Below, in pieces: positions 36,413 through 44,423 of a DNA stretch of 64,000 nt (its first letter is position 1; each line of letters opens with the position of its first letter). A program made the position numbers and the translations under genes. Under the pieces are notes generated by a model, which was given only the letters and a program-made list of their open reading frames with translations, was not told the DNA's origin and ran no database searches. This DNA comes from Flavobacteriales bacterium (GTDB taxonomy: Bacteria > Bacteroidota > Bacteroidia > Flavobacteriales_F > PHOS-HE28), in contig JAHDVX010000005.1 of the NCBI GenBank assembly GCA_023382455.1, forward strand, positions 1-64,000. The letters run 5' to 3'.

Positions 36413-36420
36413 TATCTTTG
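36413..36420 (+). promoter_or_regulatory. tracrRNA promoter, TTG-N21-TATCTTTG
   Basis: TATCTTTG is a perfect TAnnTTTG box. A TTG at 36389-36391 lies 21 bp upstream, within the 17-23 bp spacing known for Flavobacterium promoters. It points away from cas9, into the anti-repeat. Confidence 0.75.
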
Positions 36421-36425
36421 GGCCA

Positions 36426-36513
36426 AGAATTGAAGCAGATCACAATAAGGGTTATCCCGTTGTGTGAACATTTACTCGGCCCGGTAGCGCAAGCTGCCGG
36501 GTCGCTTTATTTT
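36426..36513 (+). ncRNA. tracrRNA
   Basis: The transcript begins just after the TATCTTTG box. An anti-repeat (GAATTGAAGCAGATCACAA and flanking bases, about 36426-36445) pairs with the first 22 bases of the CRISPR repeat over about 21 bp with a one-base bulge. A short GGG-TTAT-CCC hairpin follows, then a single-stranded linker and a strong terminator hairpin. Its location upstream of and divergent from cas9 is usual for II-C systems. The exact 5' end is inferred from the promoter. Confidence 0.88.
36477..36513 (+). terminator. Rho-independent terminator of the tracrRNA
   Basis: A 12-bp stem (left arm 36477-36488, right arm 36493-36504) closes a GCAA tetraloop and is followed by CTTTATTTT. It also serves as the 3' structural hairpin of the tracrRNA. 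Confidence 0.85.
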
Positions 36514-36601
36514 CCGCTTCAGCCTTGCTTGCCCAAGGTAAGTGACTCCCGGATATCTGCGCGAGGCTTGGCAAGCTTATGGATGGCCTTGGCCCCCCTC
36601 A

Positions 36602-36818
36602 ATCCTGCCTTTGCCAGTTCCTTTCGATCACCTCGAGCAGCTCCTCGTGGATGGCGCTGTTGCTGGCCATGATGGCCGCGTCGTACACGGGGGCCTTGCT
36701 GGGGTGGAAGCCGCTGACCTGGCCGCCGCCCCACGCTCCTTAGGTCCGGATGGAGGCGGCACGAGCCGGGATCCATTTTGATGCGCGGCAGGCCGGAAAA
36801 GGAGGGGATGGGGGAGTG
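36602..36818 (-). pseudogene. Right flanking direct repeat: suhB 3'-end remnant
   Basis: On the minus strand this encodes QVSGFHPSKAPVYDAAIMAS and SNSAIHEELLEVIERNWQRQ, then D and a TGA stop, the end of an inositol monophosphatase. It is preceded by the same foreign segment (IKMDPGSCRLHPD) as the left copy. It lies in the same orientation as 27593-27808, 9.0 kb away, and brackets the whole CRISPR-Cas locus. The gene-free stretch 36514-36841 holds nothing else that I can identify. Confidence 0.85.
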
Positions 36819-36841
36819 AACCCTGCATGCCGCTGCCGCAC

Positions 36842-38089
36842 CTATTCCTTCACCAGGCGCAGCACACCACCCGTGCCGTGGATCCGCACGAGATACCATC
36901 CGGGAGGTAAGCCGTGGAGGTCCAGCACCGCATGGCCGCCTGCCACGGTTCCTTGGCGGAGCGGCCGGCCCTGGAGGTCCGTGATGGTGTAGGAGGCCGG
37001 CGCGGGTGAGGGGAGCGAGAGGGTGGTGGTGGCCGCTGCGGGGTTGGGCGCGAGCCGTGCCAGCGTGCCGGGTTCCACCTGTGGCACGGCCGTGGGGATG
37101 CCGCACATCACATCGCGCATCCATTGAACCAATTCGGCGGTGACGCCCTCGAGGTCGTGTATGGCATGCTCATTTCCGGGGTGGAGGATGAACCGGTAGC
37201 GGTCCGTGCCGTAGCCCAGGTGTTGCGTCCGCGCCTCGATCAGGCAGGAGCCGAAGAGCCAGGGGTTGTTGTCCGGTATGCCGAGGCCGATGCCCCAATA
37301 CGGCTGCTGCAGGCCGCAGCCCACCACGGGGTCGCCGCTCTGGTGGTAACTGAAGAGCGCCGCATCCTCCGCGCTTCCGATGTAGGCCGTGTCCATCAGC
37401 GCCCCGTAGATGTTCACCACGCCCATCACCGAGGCATCCTGCCCGTTGAGGTTCAGGTCGCCATCCATACTGCCCAGGTCCGGCCGCGGGTAGAAGGAGA
37501 GGAAATGCTGCACATCGCCGATGGCGCCGCAATCGGCAGGCTTCTCCGAGGGGTTGTCCAGGTAGGCCGCGTGCAGCGCCGTGATGGCTCCTGCGCTGCC
37601 GCCCAGCAGGAACATGGCCGTGGTGCTGGTGCTGTCCTGCTCATGGCGCCCCTTCAGGAAGCGGACGGCGCCCTTGGCATCCTGCATGGCGCGGTAGATG
37701 GCGCGGCGCAGCTCATGCGGGTCGTTGGCGTAGGGCGGCCCGAAGAGCCAGGAGCCGTAGAAGCCCAGGCGGTAGCTGATGGTGGCCGCCGCCCAGCCCT
37801 TGGAGGCCAGCTCCTCGGCCCAGGGGTTGAACTCGTCCCGGCTCCCCTCGAAGAAGCCGCCGCCGTGGATCAGCACCACCAGTGGCCGTTGCGTCTGTCC
37901 GTCGCCCACCGGCTTATACAGGTTCAGGCGCAGGCTGTCGGTGCCGCCATCAAAGCGGGTGGCATTGCCGTACCACACACCGCTTTCCACCTGCACGGCG
38001 AAGAGGGAATCGGTGAAGGGGATGGAGCAATCCTGGCCGCGGACGGCGACAGCCGCCGCCAACAGCACGGGAAGAAACAGGGGGCGCAT
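36842..38089 (-). CDS. Secreted esterase with type A T9SS sorting domain
   Basis: A 415-residue exported alpha/beta-hydrolase. The signal peptide is MRPLFLPVLLAAAVAVRG. The catalytic core has the oxyanion motif LIHGGGF, the nucleophile elbow LGGSAGAITA and a candidate His in HPGNEHAIHD. The last 75 residues form a type A C-terminal sorting domain (LAPNPAAATTTLSL, YTITDLQGRPLRQG, LPPGWYLVRI), the signal for type IX secretion. A TAACTTCG box lies 7 bp upstream of the start. The substrate is unknown. Confidence 0.87.
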   Translation of the reverse strand: MRPLFLPVLLAAAVAVRGQDCSIPFTDSLFAVQVESGVWYGNATRFDGGTDSLRLNLYKPVGDGQTQRPLVVLIHGGGFFEGSRDEFNPWAEELASKGWAAATISYRLGFYGSWLFGPPYANDPHELRRAIYRAMQDAKGAVRFLKGRHEQDSTSTTAMFLLGGSAGAITALHAAYLDNPSEKPADCGAIGDVQHFLSFYPRPDLGSMDGDLNLNGQDASVMGVVNIYGALMDTAYIGSAEDAALFSYHQSGDPVVGCGLQQPYWGIGLGIPDNNPWLFGSCLIEARTQHLGYGTDRYRFILHPGNEHAIHDLEGVTAELVQWMRDVMCGIPTAVPQVEPGTLARLAPNPAAATTTLSLPSPAPASYTITDLQGRPLRQGTVAGGHAVLDLHGLPPGWYLVRIHGTGGVLRLVKE

Positions 38090-38096
38090 GGATAAC

Positions 38097-38104
38097 CGAA
38101 GTTA
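38097..38104 (-). promoter_or_regulatory. -7 box TAACTTCG, very short leader
   Basis: TAACTTCG on the minus strand ends 7 bp before the ATG at 38089, leaving almost no leader. Confidence 0.45.
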
Positions 38105-38242
38105 CGGGGGCGGGGATGCTTCCTCCAAGTGCCCGGCATCATTGTAAAGGACGGCCATGCAGGGGCTGCTTCCGATGCGCGGATGAGCGATAGGTGGCCG
38201 GTGCTTCCAGAGGATCTTGCACAACGCCCCTCTGGTCGGAAC

Positions 38243-38304
38243 GGGAAAGCCAAGGTTGTTGGGTCCTCGGCTGCGCTCGGACTGACAACAACCTTGACTT
38301 TCCC
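38243..38304. repeat. Long imperfect inverted repeat
   Basis: The arms GGGAAAGCCAAGGTTGTTG (38243-38261) and CAACAACCTTGACTTTCCC (38286-38304) pair over 19 bp with one mismatch. The 24-base loop reads CCTCGGCTGCGCTCGG within it, a motif I associate with dispersed repeats of Bacteroidota genomes. It lies in the middle of a 473-bp gene-free stretch (38090-38562), of which the rest shows only the lolA promoter. Confidence 0.75.
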
Positions 38305-38535
38305 GGTGGTGACGGGCAGGGCGGGCGCAGGTAGCGGTTGCCTCGAAAGTCCAGCGTCCGGAACAGGGGTGCCGACACAATAAGGGCTTTGATCAAAGGC
38401 CGTGGACCGGTCATGCACGGCCCGCGACCCCTAACCCGCCAACCTGTGGCCCAGCCGGCAGTTGGCAGGGGGCGGCACGGAATGGCACGCCTCTTGCCCA
38501 AGGGTTCTTCGGGGTAGCCCCAAAGCCCGGCAACC

Positions 38536-38543
38536 TACTTTTG
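38536..38543 (+). promoter_or_regulatory. -7 box TACTTTTG for lolA
   Basis: A perfect TAnnTTTG match 19 bp upstream of the lolA ATG. Confidence 0.6.
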
Positions 38544-38562
38544 CGGCCCGTTTGCCTATCCG

Positions 38563-39207
38563 ATGAAAAAGACCATCCTGCTGTTGACCACCCTCCTCCT
38601 GGCCTTGCACGCCTTTTCCCAGGACGACCCGAAGAGCCGCGCCATCGTGGACCGGCTGATCGCCAAGAACAAGAGCTACAAGAGCTTCGACGCCGACTTC
38701 ACCAGCCGCCTGGTGAACAGTGCCAGCAAGCTGGACCTGACCCAGGAAGGCAACCTCAAGGTAAAGGACCGGAAGTTCCGCCTGACGCTGATGGACAACG
38801 TGGTGATCAACGACGGTGCCGCCCTGTGGACCTACAGCAAGAAGACCAACGAGGTGAGCATCAGCGACCCCGGCGGGATGGATGAGACACTGGACCCCGC
38901 CAACCTGTTCAACGTGTACGAGAAAGGCTTCAAGAGCCAATACGTGGGCAGCAGCACCGAGGGCGGTGTGACCGTGGAGACCATCAAGCTCTTCCCGCTG
39001 GACCCCGCCAAGAAGGCGTTCCACACGGTGATCCTCACGGTGGACAAGGCCAAAGTGGAGCCGCGCCGGGTGGTGATGAAGTACAAGGACGGCAACGAGG
39101 TGACCTACACCTTGAAGCGCTTCGTGCCCAATGCCGAGATGGTGGATGCCTTGTTCAGCTTCGACAAGGGCAAGTACCCCGGTGTGGAGGTGAACGACCT
39201 GCGCTGA
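38563..39207 (+). CDS. lolA: Outer-membrane lipoprotein carrier protein LolA-like
   Basis: A 214-residue periplasmic protein that would carry lipoproteins from the inner to the outer membrane. The signal peptide is MKKTILLLTTLLLALHAFSQ. The mature protein has the half-barrel pattern KSYKSFDADFTSRL, GNLKVKDRKFRLTL, NDGAALWTYSKKTNEV and DPANLFNVYEKGF, as in LolA homologues. It stands alone, with its own promoter, ahead of the potassium transporter gene. Length is normal. Confidence 0.88.
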   Translation: MKKTILLLTTLLLALHAFSQDDPKSRAIVDRLIAKNKSYKSFDADFTSRLVNSASKLDLTQEGNLKVKDRKFRLTLMDNVVINDGAALWTYSKKTNEVSISDPGGMDETLDPANLFNVYEKGFKSQYVGSSTEGGVTVETIKLFPLDPAKKAFHTVILTVDKAKVEPRRVVMKYKDGNEVTYTLKRFVPNAEMVDALFSFDKGKYPGVEVNDLR

Positions 39208-39277
39208 GGCGCCACCGCAGTGCCCGGTGCCACCAGGCTTTAGGGATAGCCTTTTGCGCCGGAATTACGGGCCTGCA

Positions 39278-39285
39278 TACATTCG
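39278..39285 (+). promoter_or_regulatory. -7 box TACATTCG for kup
   Basis: TACATTCG lies 45 bp upstream of the kup ATG and differs from TAnnTTTG at one base. Confidence 0.4.
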
Positions 39286-39330
39286 CCGCCCGTTTGCCCG
39301 GCACTGGAAGCCGGGGACGGCCCCGCCGCC

Positions 39331-41304
39331 ATGCCCAAGCCGCATATCCACCCGTTCTCGTGGGCCGGGATGCTGGTCACGCTGGGCATCGTGTTCGGCG
39401 ACATCGGCACATCGCCGCTGTATGTGTTCAAGGCCATCGTGGGCGAGGATGAGCCGATCAACGAACGGGTGGTGCTGGGGGGGCTCAGCTGTATCTTCTG
39501 GACGCTCACCCTGCAGACCACCTTCAAGTACATCCTGATCACCCTGCAGGCCGACAACCGGGGAGAAGGAGGCGTGTTCTCCTTGTACGCCCTGGTGCGC
39601 CGCTTCGGCAAATGGGCCTGGCTGCCGGCCATGATCGGCGCGGCCACGCTGCTGGCCGATGGCATCCTGACACCACCCATCTCCGTGGCCTCGGCCATCG
39701 AGGGTCTGGGCAGCGTACCGGCATTCGCCGGCATCATCATGCCGGGTGCGCCCACCACGGTGCTGGTGGTGGTGATCATCATCAGCCTGCTTTTCTTCTT
39801 CCAGCGCTTCGGCACCCGGGTGGTGGGCATGGCCTTCGGGCCCATCATGCTGATCTGGTTCTCCATGTTGCTGGTGCTCGGTGTGGCGGCGGTTCTGACG
39901 AAACCGGAAGTGCTGGCCAGCATCCATCCGAAGTACGCGGTGGACCTCCTGGCCCGGTATCCCGGCGGTTTCTGGCTGCTGGGGGCGGTGTTCCTGTGCA
40001 CCACCGGGGCCGAAGGGCTGTACAACGACATGGGGCACTGCGGGCGGCGCAACATCCGGGTCACCTGGATCTTCGTGAAGACCGCGCTGGTGTGCAACTA
40101 CATGGGGCAGGGGGCGTGGCTGCTGGGGCATGAAGGCCTGGTACTGGGCACGCGCAACCCGTTCTTCGAACTGATGCCGGAATGGTTCCGCCTGGTCGGC
40201 ATCGGCATCTCCACCATGGCGGCCATCGTGGCCTGCCAGGCGGTGATCAGCGGTTCGTTCACGCTGATCAACGAGGCCATCACGCTGAACTTCTGGCCCC
40301 GCGTGCGGGTGAAGTTCCCCACGGTGGTCCGCGGACAGATCTACATCCCCAGCGTGAACTGGCTGCTGTGGGCGGGCTGCGTGGGCGTGATGTTCTATTT
40401 CCGCAGCAGCGGCAACATGGAGGCGGCATACGGCTTCTTCATCGTGGTGGCCATGCTGATGACCACCTTGCTGCTCTTCGGCTACCTGCACTACCTGCGC
40501 CACTGGCACCTGGTGCCTGTGGCGGCCATGATCGGTCTGTTCCTCACCATCGAGGGCGCCAACTTCGTGGCCAACGCGGTGAAGATCCTGCACTACCCAT
40601 TGCTGCTGGTGGCGGTGGTGCTGGTGCTGGGCGTGATGTACGTGTGGTACCGCGCCCGCAAGATCATCAACCGCTTCATCGAGTTCCTGCCGCTGATGGA
40701 TTATGCGGAGGCCCTGCGGGAACTGAGCCGGGACAAGGACATCCCCAAGTACGCCACGCACCTGGCCTACCTCACCAAGGCCAACGCGCCGGACCAGGTG
40801 GAGCGCCAGATCATCAACAGCATCCTGGCGCGCAAGGTGAAGCGGGCCGAGATCTACTGGTTCATCCACGTGAACTACACCGACGAGCCCTACACCATGG
40901 AGTACCGGGTGAAGGAGATGATCGACGACAAGGTGATCCGGATCGATTTCGACCTGGGCTTCCGTGTGCAGCCGCGGGTGAACCTCCTGTTCCGCCACGT
41001 GCTGCAGAACATGGAGGCCAACCATGAACTGGATTTCCACAGCAAGTACGAATCCATCAAGCGCGGCGATTTCCACACGGACATCCTCTACGTGATCACC
41101 GAACGGGTGCTTTCCGTGGAGAACGAGTTCAGCTTGCTGGATGACTTCACCCTGGACGTCTATTTCGCCCTCAAGGCGCTTGCACAAAGCGATCGCGAAG
41201 CGATGGGCCTGGACCCCAACGTGACCGTCGTGGAAAAGGTGCCGCTGGTGATCCAGGCCCCGCGCGAAGTGCCGCTGGTGCGGGTGGGGAAGTGCACGAA
41301 GTGA
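39331..41304 (+). CDS. kup: Potassium uptake transporter, KUP family
   Basis: A 657-residue inner-membrane K+ symporter with about twelve hydrophobic segments. The family signature GIVFGDIGTSPLYVFKAI is at the N-terminus, with NRGEGGVFSLYALVRR, GAATLLADGILTPPISVASA and GAVFLCTTGAEGLYNDMGH in the expected order. A cytoplasmic C-terminal domain of about 200 residues completes it. The length is typical of the family. The gene appears to be monocistronic. Confidence 0.95.
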   Translation: MPKPHIHPFSWAGMLVTLGIVFGDIGTSPLYVFKAIVGEDEPINERVVLGGLSCIFWTLTLQTTFKYILITLQADNRGEGGVFSLYALVRRFGKWAWLPAMIGAATLLADGILTPPISVASAIEGLGSVPAFAGIIMPGAPTTVLVVVIIISLLFFFQRFGTRVVGMAFGPIMLIWFSMLLVLGVAAVLTKPEVLASIHPKYAVDLLARYPGGFWLLGAVFLCTTGAEGLYNDMGHCGRRNIRVTWIFVKTALVCNYMGQGAWLLGHEGLVLGTRNPFFELMPEWFRLVGIGISTMAAIVACQAVISGSFTLINEAITLNFWPRVRVKFPTVVRGQIYIPSVNWLLWAGCVGVMFYFRSSGNMEAAYGFFIVVAMLMTTLLLFGYLHYLRHWHLVPVAAMIGLFLTIEGANFVANAVKILHYPLLLVAVVLVLGVMYVWYRARKIINRFIEFLPLMDYAEALRELSRDKDIPKYATHLAYLTKANAPDQVERQIINSILARKVKRAEIYWFIHVNYTDEPYTMEYRVKEMIDDKVIRIDFDLGFRVQPRVNLLFRHVLQNMEANHELDFHSKYESIKRGDFHTDILYVITERVLSVENEFSLLDDFTLDVYFALKALAQSDREAMGLDPNVTVVEKVPLVIQAPREVPLVRVGKCTK

Positions 41305-41451
41305 GGGGGCGGCCCGCCTTCGCGGAAGCTTCAGCCAGACGAGTTGGCCGGAGCAGGGCGTAGGACGCAGTGGATCCCGTGCAACACTCCGAACCACGAC
41401 TGAGGCAGAGGGCGTAGGCGCGCTCATGGCTCAAGGCGTACAGCTTGAGCC

Positions 41452-41620
41452 TACTGTGCCGGTGAGGAAGATCCGGTCTCCTTTTCAACCCGGTGGAAGA
41501 ATGATGTGGTGCATGGGTGCAAGGGTTCAAGGGTTCAAGGGTGCGAGGGTGCGAGAGTGCGAGAGTAAGAGAGTGCGAGGGCCGTTCCTTGAGCAGTCCG
41601 TTTCTTTCATGCCGCCTCAG
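41452..41620 (-). repeat. Dispersed intergenic element, copy B
   Basis: This is the inverted counterpart of 15941-16120, with conserved ends (CTGAGGCGGCATGAAAGAAA and GGATCTTCCTCACCGG when read on the minus strand). The core of AAGGGTTC and GTGCGAG heptads has diverged in length and order. It occupies most of the 370-bp gap between kup and the DnaJ-type gene. No gene is seen in that gap. Confidence 0.75.
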
Positions 41621-41674
41621 CAAAAACTCACGGCTCGCAGTTCCCAAGAACGGGTGAAGCCCGGCCCTGAAACT

Positions 41675-42424
41675 TCACAGCCCCCGCTCGCGCTCAATGC
41701 GCTCCCAGGCCTGCTGCACGTTCTTGAACTTCTCGGCGGCCGCTTTCTGGAATTCCTCGCCCAGGTGGGCCACCCGGTCCGGGTGGTGCTTCATGGCCAT
41801 GCGGCGGTAAGCCTTCTTCACCTCCTCGTCGCTGGCCTTGGGGTCCACCTCCAGGATGGTGTAGGCATTCCCGGCTGAAGCCCCGCGGAACATGGCGTCC
41901 AGCGAGGCGAGGTCCTTCTCGCTGATGCCCATGTCCGCAGCGATGCGCTCCAGGACCTGCCTTTCGGCGGCCAGCACCTTCCCGTCGGCATGGGCCAGGC
42001 CGATCAGGTAGTGCATCACCTGCAGCCGTTCGGGGTGGGACAGGTGGCCGCGGATCTGTTGGCAGACGTCGCGCACGGGGATCTCCCGCTTGAGCACGTC
42101 GCGGAGCAGGCGCACCAGCTCGGCGGCATGCGCGGGGCCGAATTGGCTGGTGAAGAACTTGCGCACATGGCCCAGCTCGCCGTGGGTGGGCTTGCCGTCG
42201 GCCTTCATCACGGCGGCGGTGAGCACCACCAGGCTGACGGCGAGATCACCGGCCGTGGCAGGGCGTTGGGCCTGGTGCCGCCCGCCGGTGGGGCCCCGGA
42301 CCGGCACCTTGTCGGCCGCCCCGTCCATCAGGGCGCCCAGTGCGAAGCCGACCACCGCACCGATGGGCGTGCCTGTGAGCGCGAAGCCCAGGCTGCCGAA
42401 GATCCACTTGTTGTACCCGGCCAT
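41675..42424 (-). CDS. TerB/DnaJ-domain co-chaperone (DjlA-like)
   Basis: A 249-residue protein. The N-terminus has a glycine-rich hydrophobic segment ([20 protein letters not shown]) that may anchor it in the membrane. Residues 60-170 form a TerB-like helical domain with [14 protein letters not shown] and [14 protein letters not shown] acidic motifs. The C-terminal 65 residues are a J domain ([20 protein letters not shown]) with the HPD tripeptide in KHHPDRV that stimulates DnaK. It sits 3 bp after the TPM gene on the same strand and probably belongs to that operon. Confidence 0.88.
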   Translation of the reverse strand: MAGYNKWIFGSLGFALTGTPIGAVVGFALGALMDGAADKVPVRGPTGGRHQAQRPATAGDLAVSLVVLTAAVMKADGKPTHGELGHVRKFFTSQFGPAHAAELVRLLRDVLKREIPVRDVCQQIRGHLSHPERLQVMHYLIGLAHADGKVLAAERQVLERIAADMGISEKDLASLDAMFRGASAGNAYTILEVDPKASDEEVKKAYRRMAMKHHPDRVAHLGEEFQKAAAEKFKNVQQAWERIERERGL

Positions 42425-42427
42425 GGC

Positions 42428-43234
42428 TCACCACGATCCACCGGCGCCGCCACCACCGAAGCTGCCGCCGCCGAAACCTCCGAAGCCGCCTCCTCCGCCC
42501 GAGAACCCGCCGCCTCCGCCGGAGAACCCGCCCCAACTGCCGCTGTGCCGCGAGCTGGCCGCGTTCATCAGGGCCATCGCCGTCCACAGGTCCACGCCGT
42601 TCACGCGGGCGTACCGGCGGGCCCGGCCGACCACCGAGAGCAGGAAGAGGCCGCCGAAGAACAGGATCATGATGATGGCCCCCCAGGGCACGGGCTCCTC
42701 CCCGTAGCTCTTGGCGTCGATCTCACCCTTGGCCAGGCCCATCAGCACGCCGGTGGCCTGGTCCATGCCGCCGTAGTAGTCGCCCTGGCGGAAGCGCGGA
42801 ATGATCTCCTCCTCCACGATGCGCTTGGCGGTGAGGTCGGGGATGGCGCCCTCCAGCCCGTAGCCCACGGCGATGAACACGTGGCGGGTGCCGGGCGGGC
42901 CGTTGGGCTTCACCAGGATGAGCACTCCGTTGTCCAAGCCCTTCTTGCCCAGCCCCCAGGCCTCGCCCAGCTGGAAGGCGAACTCCGAAGGCGGATAGCC
43001 GCACAGCGTGTCCACCGCCACGATGGCGATGCGGTTGCTGGTCTCGCGGGCGAAGTGGACCAGCTTGGCATCCAGCTGCGCAACCTCGTGCGGGGAGAGG
43101 AAGCCGGTGAATTGGAACACCAGGTGGTTCTCGTCCACGGGCTTGGGCGGGAAGCACGGATCGGGTGCCTGCGCCGCGGCGGCCAGGCCGAGCGTGACGA
43201 AGAGGCAGGAGAGCAGCTTCCGCAGGTTGGTCAT
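42428..43234 (-). CDS. TPM-domain (YgcG-type) exported membrane protein
   Basis: A 268-residue protein with a signal peptide (residues 1-22). A TPM domain spans about 40-165 (FTGFLSPHEVAQLDAKLVHF, IAIVAVDTLCG, GLGKKGLDNGVLILV, FIAVGYGLEGAIPD), followed by a transmembrane helix near 185-205. The Gly/Ser-rich tail is made of GGGGGFSGGG repeats and ends in GGSW, the usual ending of YgcG proteins. It overlaps the next TPM gene by 4 bp. The operon with LemA is a common arrangement of unknown function. Confidence 0.9.
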   Translation of the reverse strand: MTNLRKLLSCLFVTLGLAAAAQAPDPCFPPKPVDENHLVFQFTGFLSPHEVAQLDAKLVHFARETSNRIAIVAVDTLCGYPPSEFAFQLGEAWGLGKKGLDNGVLILVKPNGPPGTRHVFIAVGYGLEGAIPDLTAKRIVEEEIIPRFRQGDYYGGMDQATGVLMGLAKGEIDAKSYGEEPVPWGAIIMILFFGGLFLLSVVGRARRYARVNGVDLWTAMALMNAASSRHSGSWGGFSGGGGGFSGGGGGFGGFGGGSFGGGGAGGSW

Positions 43235-43680
43235 CGGCCGATGCTCACCTCGTCGCTGAGCTCATTGCAGTCGGTGCGTTCGTACGGGAAATGCTCGCGG
43301 AGCTTTTCACCCAGCAGGTGTACGCCGGCGCAGAGGCCATCGCAGAAGCGGTCCTGGCGGAAATGGGCGAGCACCGTATCCAGCACGCCGTGCCAGTAGC
43401 TGTCGCCCAGTTTGGCATGGATGGCCTCGTCGCCGATGACGGCCAGCTTGCGCCCCGGCACGCTCACATAGAGCAGCACGCCGTTGCGTTCCCGGGTCCG
43501 GTCCATGCCCAATTGCCTGAAGATCCAGGCGGCATGGTCCAGCACGTCATCCATGATGGCCACATCGAGGTGTACGCGGATCTCGCCGCTGGTACGCTTC
43601 TCGGCGTCCCGCACGGCATCGCGCACGCGGCCCAGCTCATCGGGCGAGAGCCAGTCCTCGATCTCCACGCGTGCCTTCAC
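43231..43680 (-). CDS. Cytoplasmic-type TPM-domain protein
   Basis: A 149-residue single-domain TPM protein without signal peptide or membrane helix. It has KRTSGEIRVHLDVAIMDDVLDHA, DRTRERNGVLLYVSVPGRKLAVIGDEAI and a C-terminal helix. It overlaps the LemA gene upstream and the larger TPM gene downstream by 4 bp each, so the three are translated as a unit. The biochemical role is unknown, and a phosphatase activity is reported for some TPM relatives. Confidence 0.88.
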   Translation of the reverse strand: MKARVEIEDWLSPDELGRVRDAVRDAEKRTSGEIRVHLDVAIMDDVLDHAAWIFRQLGMDRTRERNGVLLYVSVPGRKLAVIGDEAIHAKLGDSYWHGVLDTVLAHFRQDRFCDGLCAGVHLLGEKLREHFPYERTDCNELSDEVSIGR

Positions 43681-44264
43681 TTGCTGAAGTCGATGTTGGG
43701 CGCCACGTCGGTGCCTTCCTGGGCCTTGAAGTAGCCCTTCTCGGTGAAGCCGAAGATGCCGGCGAGCAGGTTGTTGGGGAATGCCTTGATGCGGGTGTTG
43801 AAGGCGCGCGCCAGGTCGTTGAACTTGCGGCGCTCCACGCCGATGCGGTTCTCCATGCCTTCGTACTGCGCCTGGAAGTTTATGAAGGCGGTGGTGGTCT
43901 TCAGGTCCGGGTAGCGCTCCACGGTGACCATCAGGCGGCTGAGGGCGCCGCTGAGCTGGGCCTGGGCCTGCTCGAACTGGGCGATCTTCTCGGGCGTGAG
44001 GTCATCGGCCTTGAGCTGGATGCTGGTGGCCTTCGAGCGGGCCTCGATCACGTCGGTGAGGGTTTTCTGCTCGAAGTCGGCGGAGCCCTTGATGATCTGC
44101 ACGATGTTCTGGGTCTTGTCGGCCCTCAGCTGGTAGGCGTTCTCCACGTTGCTCCATTGGGCGGCCACGCCTTCGTTCATGCCCACCAGCCCGCGTTGCA
44201 GGTTGATGGCCCACAATACGATGACGCCGAGGACCGCGAGGAGGATGATGGTGGATCGTTTCAT
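43677..44264 (-). CDS. lemA: LemA family membrane protein
   Basis: A 195-residue protein. An N-terminal membrane helix (STIILLAVLGVIVLWAINLQ) is followed by a long helical domain with VAAQWSNVENAYQLRADKT, ERYPDLKTTTAFINFQAQYE and RRKFNDLARAFN, the LemA signature with the conserved YPDLKA-like motif. It is the first gene of the LemA-TPM-TPM operon. The start at 44264 is set by the membrane helix, and a CATCTTTG box lies upstream. Function unknown. Confidence 0.92.
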   Translation of the reverse strand: MKRSTIILLAVLGVIVLWAINLQRGLVGMNEGVAAQWSNVENAYQLRADKTQNIVQIIKGSADFEQKTLTDVIEARSKATSIQLKADDLTPEKIAQFEQAQAQLSGALSRLMVTVERYPDLKTTTAFINFQAQYEGMENRIGVERRKFNDLARAFNTRIKAFPNNLLAGIFGFTEKGYFKAQEGTDVAPNIDFSK

Positions 44265-44312
44265 GTTCCCGTTCGTTTTGTTCTGGTTTTTTCGGCCACA
44301 CGGCCACAGGTA

Positions 44313-44320
44313 CAAAGATG
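44313..44320 (-). promoter_or_regulatory. -7-like box CATCTTTG for lemA operon
   Basis: CATCTTTG on the minus strand differs from TAnnTTTG only at the first base and lies 48 bp upstream of the lemA ATG. The same variant precedes mutL. Confidence 0.4.
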
Positions 44321-44423
44321 CACGGCCTGCCGGAACCGTGGATGCCCGCAAGGGCTGAACGGTCGAGGATGCGGATGTGTGCACTTGGGAGGCCCGGCCT
44401 GCCTGTGGGGGAGGTTCCGGCGG

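Noticed and set aside
27593-36818. Integrase-type att sites at the suhB remnants
   Set aside because: No integrase, recombinase or transposase gene is present between or near the repeats, and the repeats are too diverged for a recent site-specific event.
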